From Oikopleura dioica (Eukaryota; Chordata; Appendicularia; Copelata; Oikopleuridae), in the NCBI GenBank assembly GCA_907165135.1, contig OU015567.1, positions 15,567,001-15,631,000 on the forward strand: a stretch of 64,000 bases of DNA, written 5' to 3'. The translations under genes were made by a program, and so were the position numbers. Below, piece by piece: positions 1 to 11,662 of this stretch; within the stretch, counting starts at the first letter, position 1, and each line of letters opens with the position of its first letter. Under the pieces are notes generated by a model. It saw nothing but the letters and a program-made list of their open reading frames with translations. It searched no databases and was not told where the DNA came from.

Positions 1-362
1 CAGAAATTAAGGGATTTCCGGCATTAATCTTATTCATGTCAAGTAAATAATGAAATTTACAATTGATGTCGAAAAAAAAACTTGTTGAATATAAAACCAC
101 CACGCGTTGCTTCAATCTTGATTTTTATTGCGGATATAGAATCAGCTTCAAAAACTGACTTATTCTGGTTATTTTCAAGGATAAAGACCTATTTTTGATT
201 TTCCGTGAGAATCCCTAACTATATTTCAAGCAAAAATAGCAAAGAATCGAGTCTCACTCCCGCAGGCCTCAACAAGGATAGGCTGCGCTTAGTGATTCTA
301 GCTTTATACGCTAGTATAGTACCTAACTACCTCCTCAACAAGCTCTTATCATTGCGTTAAGT

Positions 363-523
363 TCAAAAGCGGCGATTGGCTCTCGCTGAGGGAGTAGATT
401 CGGAATCCAGATCTGATAACAGTTGATTAAAAATCCGAAAGAAAAAATATCGGCCATATCCTTCGGGGCTTGTCTCTTACCAGAAGGCTGAACAAGAAGA
501 AAAAGGCTTATTAAAACAAGCAT
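363..523 (-). CDS. Tiny secreted peptide, two exons
   Basis: The start codon is at 523. Exon 1 (523-481) encodes a hydrophobic signal-like start, MLVLISLFLLVQPS, and ends at a strong GTAAGA donor in phase 1. A pyrimidine-containing acceptor (TTATCAG) lies just before 412. Joining to 412-363 keeps frame and adds about 16 residues ending ...ANRRF. The product would be about 30 residues. If the intron is retained the frame stays open instead, giving 62 residues to 335. Either way the protein looks secreted; no family is recognised. Seen: signal-like start, donor, acceptor, phase match. Inferred: that it is expressed and exported. Confidence 0.4.
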
Positions 524-1851
524 TCTCTATTTTTTGCGTTTTTCATATTTTCGCTGGTTTTATAAGAAAAAATTTAGCCTTAAGCAATCATTAACCTAGA
601 TATTGACAAGGTTGACTTACGAAATTCAAAATACAGCGGATTCTTCTTTTCTTGTGTGATTTTTTTATATTTTTTATGGAATGGAAAATGCAAAAGACAA
701 ATCTAATTAAAAAAAATTAATTAAATTGACAATTTGCAACTAGAGATCTTGCAAAAAAAAAATAACACTGCCTTGAGCGATGACAATTTGGAATGTCTAT
801 TTTCTTTTAATTTCTGCCTGGTTTATGCAGATTTTCTGGAAATGCAGACAGGTGGAACATTTTTATCAGAATATGTCCCTTTTTTCCATCAATTTTTTAT
901 CTTTTTTTTTGCGAAAAACAACACTTATAAAAATCACGATTAGTATCATACAAAATTTTAGGAATATTTATGGCTTGAAGAATTTTTTATCCGTTTTCTT
1001 TATAAATTAAATACCTGTTTGCTCTTGAAATTTAAATATTTTTTGTTTTTGCTGTTAATCTATAAATTTGCTTGTTGATACAGTCAAAACAGAGTTTCTT
1101 AGGATATTTCGTCAATTATTATTGCGAAAATTCATGAAAATATAAAAAGAAGATCTTGTTTAACAGCCAGTGTCGATCAAAAGCCTTGATAAAGGGGGTC
1201 CCCATTGCTTTCGCGTAAGTCACTATTTTCGAATTCTCTTAGAAGATTCGAATAACTCAAGAAAGAGAGCAGCAAAAAATATATTTATGATTTTTTACTA
1301 TCGAAAAGGAAAAGTCATTAAAATCGACCTTGGAGTGGTTGGGTTTGATGAAAAGACATAAAAATATACAAATCAACCCTTTTTCACAGTAGTCTAGAGG
1401 TCGGATCCGGTACAGTTCTTAAGAGTTCATTAGATAAGCTTTGTATTTATGCCCGGAAAAAAGGCTTTGGGTCATGCCCGGAAGGGAGGTCACATGGTTG
1501 AAATTTCAAAAATTGTAAATTTTTTGAATCGCCGATCTTACATTATCATTTTTTTAACTTCAAAAATTCTGATACGTTTTGTTTTAAGGGTTTAAACTAA
1601 AATAATAAGGAAGAAAAAATTGTTTTGAATTATTTTTTTTTGAGATACGCCCAGTCAAAAAGTGCCCAAAATGAGGATAATCGTATATGATATATGGCAC
1701 AAAGATTTTCAAAGGCCTGTAACTAATTTTACCGTGATGTGGGATTTTCATCGACCTCTCTTTTAGCTCCAACTCTTTGCTATACTTTCACGTGGGAGAC
1801 CTTTGGTCAATACGTCAAAAAAGCGAATTTAGCTTCGCTACTCGTGTGCCA
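524..1851. other. No gene seen; AT-rich
   Basis: Long A and T runs; the open frames at 734-1010 and 1170-1361 are low-complexity and lack convincing splice signals or protein-like composition. Nothing else recognised. Confidence 0.5.
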
Positions 1852-2073
1852 TATACAGTAAATACCGCTAGTCTGGGACGGTCCTAATTCACGAAAGCGT
1901 CCCAAACCAGCAGGATTTTCGCTTTCGACTCTCGGGCGCCACTTTCGCTTTCGGGGTAAAGCGGTCAGTTTAAAAATGCTCGCCTTGGGCGCTTACCTTT
2001 GATCCTTATTTCGCCCGACCGTCCCAAACTAGCAGGATTTTTGAGCGTCCCAAACCAGCGGTATTTACTGTAT
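1852..2073. mobile_element. Fold-back element, TIR ATACAGTAAATACCGC
   Basis: The left end begins with ATACAGTAAATACCGC followed by a TGGGACG-type stretch, and the right end is its reverse complement, so about 220 bp can fold back. Inside, CGTCCCAAAC.AGCAGGATTTT occurs more than once. No open frame: it is a MITE-like non-autonomous element. TGCCATAT / ATATGGCAC motifs lie on both sides and recur near 2640-2710. Confidence 0.7.
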
Positions 2074-2280
2074 GGCACAAGAATTTATTGCGATGTGCCA
2101 TATTTGGCACATTTGTCGTCGGCGGGACTTTTTTCCGCCGCAAAAGCATTGCGCGTAATTCTTTCTTATAGAAGAGCCAGAAACATCGACCAAATGTTTT
2201 TTGATGTCAAATGATATCATTTGGCCTCAAATGTCTATAATTTAAAAATATGAGATGTTATGTCAATTTTAATACATCTT

Positions 2281-2619
2281 TAGGACCCCCGTCAGCTTTT
2301 TTTAAAAATCAAATTTCGGAATTTTCGAATTTTGACCCCAGAAATGGATTCTACGGGTCAAAAAACGATTTCGACGCTGCATTTTTGGGGGTCTATCTCG
2401 ACTCTAACACCCTCAAAATCGCATTTGAAAATTTGGCTTTTCGCCGAAAATTGACTAATTTGCCCTAATTTTGGCAAAAATATTTATTTTTCTTGGTCAA
2501 ATCTTCGTCTTATCAAGTTTTTGAAGCAAGTTTAACTTAAGGACACATAAAGAACCAAAAATATGGTGTTTTTGAAAATTTCAATTTTTCGGAGGAAAAA
2601 GATGACGGGGGTCCTTAAA
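2281..2619 (+). mobile_element. 339-bp MITE, copy 1 (GGACCCCCGTCAGC ends)
   Basis: Ends are AGGACCCCCGTCAGC and its inverted partner GACGGGGGTCCTTAA. The whole unit is repeated in reverse orientation at 35850-36188 with the same length to within a few bases. No coding capacity. Subterminal tracts such as TTTTGACCCC and GGGGTCTATCTCGA match between the copies with scattered substitutions. Confidence 0.85.
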
Positions 2620-3716
2620 TGCATTATTTGGCCCATCTGCCAAATATGGCACATAAAATACACTGTGATGTGCCATGTATATCATATACAGTATATGGCA
2701 CATTTGTCGTCGGCAGGTGAAATTCCCTTTTGTCGTCGTAAGGTTAAGTTAAAAAAAATTGTGACACGCTTTGTTAGATCTAGGTTGGATCTTACTGTAA
2801 GTGAAAAAAATATTCGGAAACCTAAGTTACAGTTGGCGTAAGCGCCTGTCAAAAATGGCTTATTTCAAAAAAAGCAATGCAAACATCTTCATCAAGGCGT
2901 TTTCTTACATCAACAGAGTTGCATCAGGCAAGAAGTCGAGTAAATGAAAAAGAATCATGCAGAGCATGAGTTGCCTTGACCTTTTTTTAAAAGAAAATGT
3001 GGTTGACCTCGTCCGCCGACCAACGTAAAAAGCGACGTAAAACAGCAAGAACAAATTCCATTTCTATTTTATGGACAAACTCGGATCACGTTATGATGTC
3101 AATTCGGATGCGGTACGTGTTTTTGAAAGAATACAGTAGCACAATCACTGCTTTCGAAATTAAACTGCTTTTGAAATAAGGACCGAGACGAGCGTTTTGC
3201 CACGTGGAAAACAAAGACCTGCAATAATGCCGATGCAATGGCATCTTTTGAAATCAACGATGACAATAATGATATCTACCGATTTCAATCACACTATCAA
3301 TGATAGTCCCGTCATCGACCTGATCATCATATTTGTCTCTTTCTTTACCGGTATCGAACTATAACGATTCTAAGACTTTTAAGATTTTTATTGGATGTTA
3401 GTAGTTTTTTGTCAGAATTAATAAAAATCGCATAAAGCAGGATGAGAAGAAAGAGTTTCAGTGGCACAATGTGTGGAAAAAGGCACTTATTTTGCGTTTC
3501 AGTAAGGTTTTACGTAAGCTCAAGAATTTTTCAAGCTTGGAGATGAGAAATTTCACTGCATTTGAGGATGGTTTTTTTCTGTCGGGGAGAATTTCTGAGT
3601 GATGATGATTTTTGCCTTCATCAATTTTGAATCGTTGGAGATTTTTTTCGCTTTAGATTTTCGTGCCAAAATAATCTGAAATGAAATTCAAAGGCTTCTG
3701 AAAAAGAAATATAGTC
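2620..3716. other. No gene supported
   Basis: Contains TGCCATAT/ATATGGCACATTTGTCG motifs (2640-2715) related to those flanking 1852-2130. A 60-codon frame at 2997-3179 (+) has no supporting splice context. Otherwise AT-rich non-coding. Confidence 0.4.
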
Positions 3717-4663
3717 TTACCATTTAGTAAAGGAAAAGTAGTACTCCTGGTATCGCAGCTGATCATGAGTTCTGTCCAAAAACGGCGAGATGTTTCCATT
3801 ATCGTCGCCGAGACTCATGTAATCAGGCCTCGAGCGCGTTCCCTTCGCTTCTCTTCCGCGCAAGTCAACTGGCTCTTCTTCGCCATCAGAGGTCGAGACG
3901 GAAGAGACAGTAGAGCCGAGTGAATCGCGCCGGCCGCTTTGGAATTTGCACACTTCTTCGGTGAAGACTTCTTCGTCGGAGTGGCAGACGCGCTCGTCTT
4001 CGGGGACTGACGCCAAGTTTGGTGCTTGTGGAGTCAGTGTGTACAATCGCTTTCTGAAAAATTATTTATTTCGGGGTGTACAGCGATAGTATATTTAAAG
4101 CCAAAATTAAGGGGATGGTGTCTGGCACCGACAAAAAAAAAATTCGACAAATTTTGCGTGGGCGGCTACTCGGCTGCTGATTGGCCGGTTTGCCGAGTCC
4201 AGGCTCCTGATTGGTTGAAAATTTCCACGCAAAATTTGTCGAATTTTTATAGTCGGTTTCAGACACCTCCCCAAATTAAGGGTATCACCTTGTTCAAAAA
4301 AAGGTCAATCTAAGGTAGGTCATCTGTGCAGAAAACCTGAGTCAGGGTATGAGAGGCGTTTTTATTTTTATCATCTGACCCGGAAGAACTCCGCGTCTCA
4401 GAAACATCATAAATATAAAAACTGGGTTTTTACGCAAATCGACGATCGCCATTAAAAAGCGTTATAAAATCAACAAAAACGTACCTTCGTCGTTTGGTCG
4501 TGTTCCGGTTCTCCATCTTTCGTCTTTCGAGTCCGGAGAGTTTGCTCCCGTGGGAAGAGACCTGCTTCTTCGCCACGTGACTGTTTCGGTTGCGATGCTC
4601 GTCGATCATCCGCGCCACTTTCTGGGCGCTAGAATCCTGCTCCGCTTCGTGGTGTCTACTCAT
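3717..4663 (-). CDS. Two-exon protein of unknown function, disordered
   Basis: Exon 1 starts with ATG at 4663, ten bases after an acceptor (TTCTTTCAG), so a 5' UTR intron or a spliced-leader site is likely. It runs to about 4486, ending in phase 2 before GTACG. Exon 2 begins after an ATTTTTCAG near 4056, supplies the missing base and reads to TAA at 3717. The protein is about 170 residues. It begins MSRHHEAEQD, is rich in K/R and S, and has an acidic serine-rich tract (SVSTSDGEEE) in the second half. No domain is recognised. The intron, about 430 bp, contains a family A MITE (4117-4270). The stop sits over a GTAAGA, so a further exon is possible, but the next acceptors would also create a stop. 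Confidence 0.65.
4117..4270. mobile_element. Family A MITE (GTGTCTGG..CCGACAAA ends, paired ATTGG)
   Basis: Inverted ends GGTGTCTGG.ACCGACAAA ... TCGGTTTCAGACACC. The core reads GCGTGGGCGGCTACTCGG then CTGATTGGCCGGTTTGCCGA, with a second CTGATTGG about 20 bp on, and closes with CCACGCAAAATTTGTCG. It lies wholly inside the intron of the 3717-4663 gene. Similar copies occur at 16754, 17976, 22456, 47537 and 63184. Confidence 0.85.
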
Positions 4664-7344
4664 TTTCGTTCTGAAAGAATTTTCGTTGAATTAAAAAAAT
4701 CGCAAAAATTGTAATTGAATGGAGTGTTGACCGGAGTTGGACCGCCCAGTGAAGCGGAAGTGGTTAGCAAATTTGCTCAGAGTCGAGAAAAAAATGAAGC
4801 CATAGTTAAATTTATCGTTTTTGTGATTCATAAACTCAGCATTTGCGTAACTGCAGCGTAACGCTCTTTTTGCCGAGTACTTTGGTTCTGGCAGTTTCCT
4901 TCGTAAAATTTAAAGAAAATATTTAAAAAATTAAAAGAGGGGAAAATAAATAAATCGAAATGATCAATCTGTAATAACAATATTTTCAAACTTGGGTTAA
5001 GCATCATGACACCCTTAATTTACAATTTTAGGGTACTAAGAAATTAGTAATTTAGTTAATATGTCTCTGAAAGTTTAATTTTTTGCCTTCAAAGGGGCTT
5101 GATTGAGCTTTTTGAATGTGAAAGAAAATAAGGGTATCACTAGCTTAATTTGAAGGGAAAATTCACGATTTATGATTGCAGAAAAATCCTAGTTTTGAGG
5201 TAAAAATCCACTTTTCCCTTCCTGAATCTTTTAAAAAAATGATCTTACTTTTTAATCCATATTTTTATCATCTTTTGAAGTCTAATGGGGAGCCCAAAAA
5301 GTTCAGACATCCTCTCTATCTCCTCTTTAAAAAAGGGGAGTGATCCGGGACTCTCTTGATTCTTCATTTTTTATTAAAAAACTCTTGAATAAATTACCTC
5401 AATAAGACTAGCTCCGTTTTTCAAGTCAAAAAGAAGGAGAACTACTGTTTTTTTCTCTTTGATATTTTTTTTCTCGTAATCGAAAGTTTAAATTGTTATG
5501 TTTTTTCTGTTCTGAAGGGGTCTTCCTCTGGGGCAGATTGAGTTTGCCCTCGGGTGGCGCTACGAAGGCTTATCAAGGTCACATGTGTGTGAGAAAACGA
5601 GCAAGAGGAGGGTGTTGTTCTTTTCGAGTGAAAAATGAGAGTGAAAAGTTTCAACCCCGCGAGAGTTCAGAACTGCGCTGGGAAGACTACGCGTCTTCTA
5701 TCAGTTGATAGGGAGATCCCGCGCGCATTTTTGACCGACGAGTGGATTTCGGTCGCTTTTAATTTGCTGAATCGCGGAAAAAGGGGATGATCGAGGGGAT
5801 CAGTGTAAGGCGGATAAAGAAGAGTGGAATCGACGTATCCTTCAAGGATAGGATTCAGCGATAAAAACAAGGGATAGAAAAGGGATCAATTGATCAATTC
5901 TGCATTGACCTGAATTTACTCGAAAATTCTTGGACTTTCTTCAAAAAAAAAATTGAGGCTTTTGACGAAAAAATCAGAATTTTCTCAAAAAAAATCATGA
6001 AAAAACTGATTCTGTTAAAAAATAAGGGTATCAATATGATAATCTAAAGAAAAATTAATCAAATAAAAACTGTCTTCAAATCAGAATTTTTCTTCAAATC
6101 AAATATTTCGCGAGACAGTAATCCCAAGTTTTCCTTATCAAAAACAATATTTATAGAGCATTTAGTGTCTTCCCATTTCCGAAAACACAGTCGCCTTCAC
6201 ATGACCTTCACCCCGCGATAAAAATAATATTTAACTTTTTGTTTCTACCTTGTTTGGTTTGCGTTTCCCATTTCCAAACTTATCATCAAAGTCAAAAAAA
6301 AGCGTCAATTCAGTTTCGTTATATTTCTCTTTTGGTATTAATTTTTGAATCTTCTCGAAACAGCAATTTTATTACTAGAAAGACGCGCTAACGCCCACTG
6401 GCGATCTCAATTCAGAAAACCCGTAAAATTTATATATAATTATGGCTTCTGTGAAACTAACAGCAGAAATAAGCTGACAAAAATAGATGTAGATGCTGTA
6501 TAAGCAAATTTGAAGAACAACTCCCACGAGATCTCAATCAAATTTACTTTTTAGGCCGCTTCAGTTTTCAATTTACAAAGAAGTAAATGCTAATGGCTTT
6601 TTATTAGTCTCGTTTCCAGGTTAAATTTCACCGCAAATTGGACCAGACATTCTAAACCTGAAGCAAAAAAATAGGCTGCTCCTATTCTCTGGAGATTTTT
6701 TTCTGGACCAATTTTTCAAATCGATTTTTAAGGGTGTAAGGGGCCTTAAAAACTGGGCCGTTGGCCCGGGCTTGCTTTTGCTCCTGTCAGACACCCTTAA
6801 TTATTACTCTAACGAAAATAGGTTCAGAAAAAAATCTACAGAAACTAGAAATTGCCAAAAAATAAGGGGATTACTAAATTAAGAGAAGAGGGCTTACGCC
6901 TTCATTTTTGTGTACTGATTTAGCCTTGGTGATAAAAAAGCCTTCTCGGAAAAGAAACGACCCACATTTTTATACATTTTCGTCAATCACCAATTGTGTC
7001 TAGCACCTGCTCCTGTTTAATAACTTGTAATTAATTTATTATTATGACCAATCCAATTAATTTGGACTAGTCTCTACCGGAATTTCCCGAAAAGGCGTGT
7101 CTGCCAGAAAAGACATGTTTTTTCAGAATAACGGTTTCTGTCTTAAAATTTGAGTTTTATCGCGTCATTTGTCAAAATATAAAATCAGGTCAGCTTCAAT
7201 TTTACGACTTGAGTTGATCAAGGTTCAACTCATAAATTAACAGCTCGCTTCAAAAACAATTTATGTGTTATTTTCTTTCGAGGGTAAACAACAAAATAAG
7301 GGACCACCTTATTCGCGCAAAAATTAAAAAAAATATGCGAAAAA
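4664..7344. other. Mostly non-coding; one ambiguous GC island
   Basis: A GC-richer island at 5490-5870 is open on both strands (about 60-70 codons each), but no frame stands out. Scattered (A)ATAAGGGTATCAC / GTGACACCCTTA motifs occur at about 5010, 5135, 6020 and 6790. No RNA gene seen. Confidence 0.4.
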
Positions 7345-7562
7345 ATTTTTAGTTAGGGTTACCTAATCCTAACCCTAATAGCAGCTTTTATAAAAATAAA
7401 ACGAAGCCGCTTTGCAGGATTAAACAACCCTAACCCTAACTTTTATTTTGCAATGGAAAATCCCCTAAATAATCGTTTTTGCTCGATCCGTGTACAAAAT
7501 AAAAGTTAGGGTTAGGGTTATTTAATTCAAAACCGCTTCTTTTTTTTTGTAAAAGCTGCTGC
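7345..7562. repeat. Inverted repeat with telomere-like motifs
   Basis: GTTAGGGTTA / TAACCCTAACCC tracts occur at about 7352, 7424 and 7504. The 7382-7445 arm (AGCTTTTA..., CCGCTTTG, CCCTAACCCTAACTTTTATTTT) is the approximate reverse complement of 7498-7562. TTAGGG is the metazoan telomere unit, so this is an interstitial telomere-like fold-back. Confidence 0.65.
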
Positions 7563-7599
7563 GCTTTTTTTTGTGGTCTGACAGCCATAACTGATTGTC

Positions 7600-7682
7600 G
7601 ACAACCTGTGTTAAAAAAAACTGAGTCAGAGGGTTTTGAGCTCTCTCAGGGTCCTTACTCAGTTTTTCTATACAGGTTGTGG
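7600..7682. repeat. Family C hairpin (CTGACTCAGG type)
   Basis: ACAACCTGTGTTAAAAAAAA + CTGAGTCAG on the left faces CTCAGTTTTTCTATACAGG + TTGT on the right. This matches the repeated pair ACCTGTGTAGAAAACCTGAGTCAGGGT found many times in the window. Confidence 0.65.
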
Positions 7683-7772
7683 ACCTAAGGCTAAGGATAT
7701 CGCTTTGTTATTTTTTTGAGAAAAAATCTCCCGAAGAACCCTGTTCCCCTTTCTTACCTTTTTCGCTTTGAT

Positions 7773-7910
7773 TTATTTTTTCTTTGGTCGATTAGCTGAT
7801 AGCTGCTCTGGCACAAATTCCATCAAGCGATTCAGTACTCGTTGGAAAATGTTCTCCGGAATTGTCTCTCCGGTCTTTTTCTCCGTCTCTTGCGGACTCT
7901 TCCGCTTTTT
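7773..7910 (-). CDS. Putative C-terminal exon, lysine-rich
   Basis: Open from about 7910 down to a TAA at 7773-7775. It is rich in K, E and P, contains PENIFQRVLNRLMEF and ends ANRPKKK. Composition is protein-like, and no other frame here is as convincing. An AAAAAG acceptor may lie near 7908. Upstream exons have not been located, so this is a fragment of an unidentified minus-strand gene. Confidence 0.4.
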   Translation of the reverse strand, partial: KKRKSPQETEKKTGETIPENIFQRVLNRLMEFVPEQLSANRPKKK

Positions 7911-9243
7911 TCAAATGGCGATTGTGTTTTTCTTTTCTCTCTTTTCTATTTTTGTTGTTGTTTTTCAGCTGCAGCGTGTTTTAAATCCCCTTCAGAGCCG
8001 CTTTTTCTCTGTTTTTAGGGATGAAAACAGTCGATTTTTGAACCAAGCGGAAAGCTTAAAATTTCGTCATTTGGAAGAGTATTTTTTGTTTTGAAAAAAA
8101 GGGAGTAGGGAGCAAGTTTATTGCATCCAGAGAGAGTGATAGAGAGCGCGGACGGATCAAATGAGCCGTGACAAAATAAATCGTCCTCTTTTTTTCTCTC
8201 TCTCTCTCTGACGCCAATTGCTAGCTCAAACGAGCTGGTATCAGTACATGTACCGAATCATTAACGCGATTAGAGAGGGAGATAACGACGCTATAAATAG
8301 TTTTATCTGGCTTAAATGGTTAACACGCTCTGCTGACTTGACGCAAAAATAGATTCAGCTACAGTAAATGCCAGTAATTCAAAGATGAGAAATAATTTTC
8401 AATCATATTTTTCTAGTTATAAATGCGAAGCTGGAATTTTTAGAGGAAGGCATTAAAAGTCTCGATTTTAATTTTGATTTTTGTCCTGAACTAACAGTGT
8501 GACACCCTTATTTTTTCGAAAATAAAGATAAAACTCGTAACTAAAAATTTGAAAATACAGCTTTTTCAATACTGTAATTTCTCAAAAATAGAAAAGACCA
8601 TCAATCCCTTTTCCTGATCACAACCTTATTTTTCTTCTCTTGTGTCTCTACTGTACGATTAGTCACTCTTCTTTTCTTCTGTTTCTTATTCTTTTCTTTT
8701 GTCTCTGGACGAGTAACTGTAGTTGAAAGTAGTGTCGTGTCAGCGGAGTGTCCGCTACAGTTGCTTCGTCACTATGTGTCTATCAACACATAGTGTGGTT
8801 TATCTAATCTTCTCGGAGCAAATTTAAATAAACAGCGCCAAATATAGCTTTTTCTATACTAGCAAAAGAAGATCAAAGAAGCAAGAAAGAAGAAACTGAA
8901 ACTAAAACTCGGCGGTGACGAAGAGTGACCAACTGGTCGCTCACTCAGCCCCACCCACGTTTTCAGAACACCTAAGGGCACACGGTTACAATAATCGCCC
9001 GCTCGAGTGTCGAGGAATCTTCCAGTCCCGAACAGACCATCCCTTCGGGGGCGGCCAGCGATCACTTGACTGGGAGAAAAGGGGTGAGGCTGTGAAAGTG
9101 AAAGTGAAAGAACTTAGCTGGTAAAACGTATCAGGTAAAATATTGAATGCTCGATAAATTTGCCTTGCAAAGAGGATAAACGATTTAGGTTTTAAAATAA
9201 CATTTTTAATTTGAATCAATTTTGAATCAGAAAATATACAGAA
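7911..9243. other. No gene firmly supported
   Basis: Pyrimidine tracts (8190-8210), a GTGACACCCTTA motif near 8500 and a GC-richer patch at 8915-9110. That patch could hold a short minus-strand start exon (MVCSGLEDSS..., ATG near 9033, then a GTAACC), but nothing downstream confirms it. Confidence 0.35.
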
Positions 9244-11129
9244 CTATTTTCTTAGAGTTATATTCCAGCGGACATAATGCCATCCTCCTGACTTGAGTTT
9301 GACCATTCCTTGTGAATCCGGCGTCAACTTCTTTGCCGAGTTGTAGATCTTCCCATCATAATCGCCAATATCGTCCGCGTCGGCTTGAAAGTCGACGCGT
9401 TTTCCTAAAAAATAAAAATCTCAAATTCAAAAATCAATACCGTTGTAAAGTAGCCACATTTTCCAGACACCATTGCCGCAGTATCTTTTGTCGCTGTATT
9501 GATGTCGGATCGTCCATCCAGCTTCTGTCACTTCTAAATTTTTGGAGTAATAAAACTTTATTTTGGATGAAAATCGCGTTGAAACAAAAATCAAAAACTA
9601 AAAATGCGATTTTATCAAAGTCCTTCAAATTGAATTCCGTAAAGCAAGCCGCCATTGCTCGGAGCACTCTTCGCACTGCATTCTCGTCGTGGGATTTTCG
9701 GACAGAGCCAGAGTCGAGACCAAAGAAATGACCAAATCCATTAATCGCAGCATTCGAACCAAAAGATCTTACAATTTCGTTGTTGCGCGCATTGTTGAGT
9801 CGTTTCAAATCCGCAATTTCTTTTTTCGACGATTTCTTCTCCTTAGAAAGTTCATTCTTCAACTCGATATTTTCCCGATTCAGCAACCCGTTGATTTTCA
9901 TCGTCGTATCCACTCTCGTTAGCCCAAAAGTCAGATCAGCCGGCAAAACTCGATTCTTCAACTGTTCGATCAAACTGACCAGCGCCGAATGAGTCATCAA
10001 CGCAGCAGCACTTTCCGCTCTTTCGCCGATTTCAACAACAAGACAACGCCGGATCAGACTTTCCATCGCCGGAAAAATGACTTCAGCAGGACGCCTGGCG
10101 TTGTGGACGATATTTGTCATCGTCTGGAACGGGTTCCCAGCAGTAAACGGATGTCTTGAATAATTGAACAAATAGAACATCGATTATTGACTGTTAAACT
10201 TTTGTCGAATCTTTCCTGAAAGTGCATAGCATTTGAAAAATGATGCCAACCGCCCAAACATCTTGACAAAACGAGAGAGGAGCCGAATTTCCTTGGGAAT
10301 TGATCACTTCTGGAGCCAAGTAGTCCATTGATCCAGCTACATCAGTGTGAACAGTTTCTGCAACAGATCGGGAAACGTTGAAATCGGCAATTTTCACCTA
10401 AATTGTTTGTTAAAATGACAAATGATGTTGTTACCTGTTGGCCAGCGGACATGAGGATGTTTTCAGGCTTGATATCCCGGTGCATGATATTCTTCCCGTG
10501 AATGTAGTCTTGAAATAAGGAGGTAAAAACTCTTTGTATCTGAGAAGCCTTACTCAGCGCTAAAACCAGTTGTGCGGAGATTCGTAAAGCATCGTTCTGC
10601 GCCCATGGTAGCTCGTTTTCGCTTCCTTCTGAAAAATGCAGTATTGCATGGAAATTTGAAATTAGAATTACGATTGTTGAGCATATCCTCGAAGAACTGC
10701 GCCAAATCACCGCCAGGAAGATATTCCAAAATCAAAGCGTGATATTTCAAGCCGTTGGGAGCGGTGAACTTGAAGTCGTCCAGTAGTTTAACAACAAAGT
10801 CATGATCTTCATTCATTTTCAAGAAAAATCTTATCAAAAACCCAAATTTGGAGCCTGAAAAAGGTGCAAAATCTAGCGCAAAAACGTTCCTTATTGTCGA
10901 AGCAAGTTAATTTCCAAATTGGCATCTCTTTCCTCCTTTTCTTCCAAAAGTCCTATTCCCTTGAGCATTCTCAACTCGTTTCCTGGGAGAGGAGAGAACA
11001 GTTAAGAATGACTATCACTAGAAATTTACCATTTTGCTGGTCCTCGACAACGTAGTAGATTTTTCCCTCTCTCGCCTCTTTCAGCTTCCGCAGAACTCGA
11101 TACCTGCCGTTCAAAATTTGGCCAATCAT
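9244..11129 (-). CDS. Protein kinase 1 (DFN family), possibly disrupted
   Basis: Starts MIGQILNGRYRVLRKL at 11129, ends at TAG 9244-9246, and has about nine short exons. The N-lobe lacks a clear glycine loop; the candidate ATP lysine is in NELRMLKG and the helix-C Glu in LEINLL. The C-lobe has [11 protein letters not shown], then KIADFNVSR (DFN instead of DFG), LAPE and DVWAVGI. Next come a helical/coiled-coil region, a module ending near 9620 (HDENAVRRVLRAMAA) and a C-terminal module with GWTIRHQ, KMWLLYNGKRVDFQADADD and YVRWNIT. Oddities: the intron at 10155-10215 is GA-AG, and the N-lobe reads into TAA right after LLRQ (about 10893) where paralogues continue LG. Either an unusual donor precedes the TAA or the gene is broken. 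It lies head to head with kinase 2, 533 bp away. Confidence 0.75.
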
Positions 11130-11662
11130 TCTCGAAATTTGACTCAAATCAAAGTATTCAAGTTCTAACTCTCCTTCTCAGTACACTGATGATGCGTTTG
11201 CGACACTTGCCATCTTTTGAATATTTGCATTGAACAAATAATTTTTTCAAGATCGAGTGTCAAGAGCTCCAAAACATCGATCTCGCGGAAAATTTTATAT
11301 ACATATTATAATATTTTGAAAAAGAATAAGAGTATTTTTGAATAATATTCTTTTTAACTTCAAATTAGGCCTTTTGACTCAAGTATTTGGACACAAAATT
11401 ATGGTGTTTCAATATTAACTTCAAAAACCTCCAGGCAAACGATAGCAACCCAAAAACCACAAAAAGTATCTGACCCATCTTCGTCAGACCCTGTAAATAG
11501 AGAGATCAAATACAGTGGATGCGCGGTGGTGACCCTTGTTCCCAGCGATATTTGCAGAATTTGAAGAAGGCGACATTTGCAAATAGTGAGCCGGCCCCGC
11601 TACATCGCCCCGTTTTGAGTTTTCTCATTCAGCAGAATCCCGATTTTCGTTACTCGTCGATT
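11130..11662. promoter_or_regulatory. Shared intergenic region between divergent kinases
   Basis: 533 bp separate the two start codons of opposite-strand paralogues, so promoters for both probably lie here. It contains the AT-rich stretch TTTTATATACATATTATAAT at 11290-11310. No defined motif is claimed. Confidence 0.4.

Noticed and set aside
2250-2468. 72-codon plus frame
   Set aside because: Lies in the 339-bp MITE copy 1.
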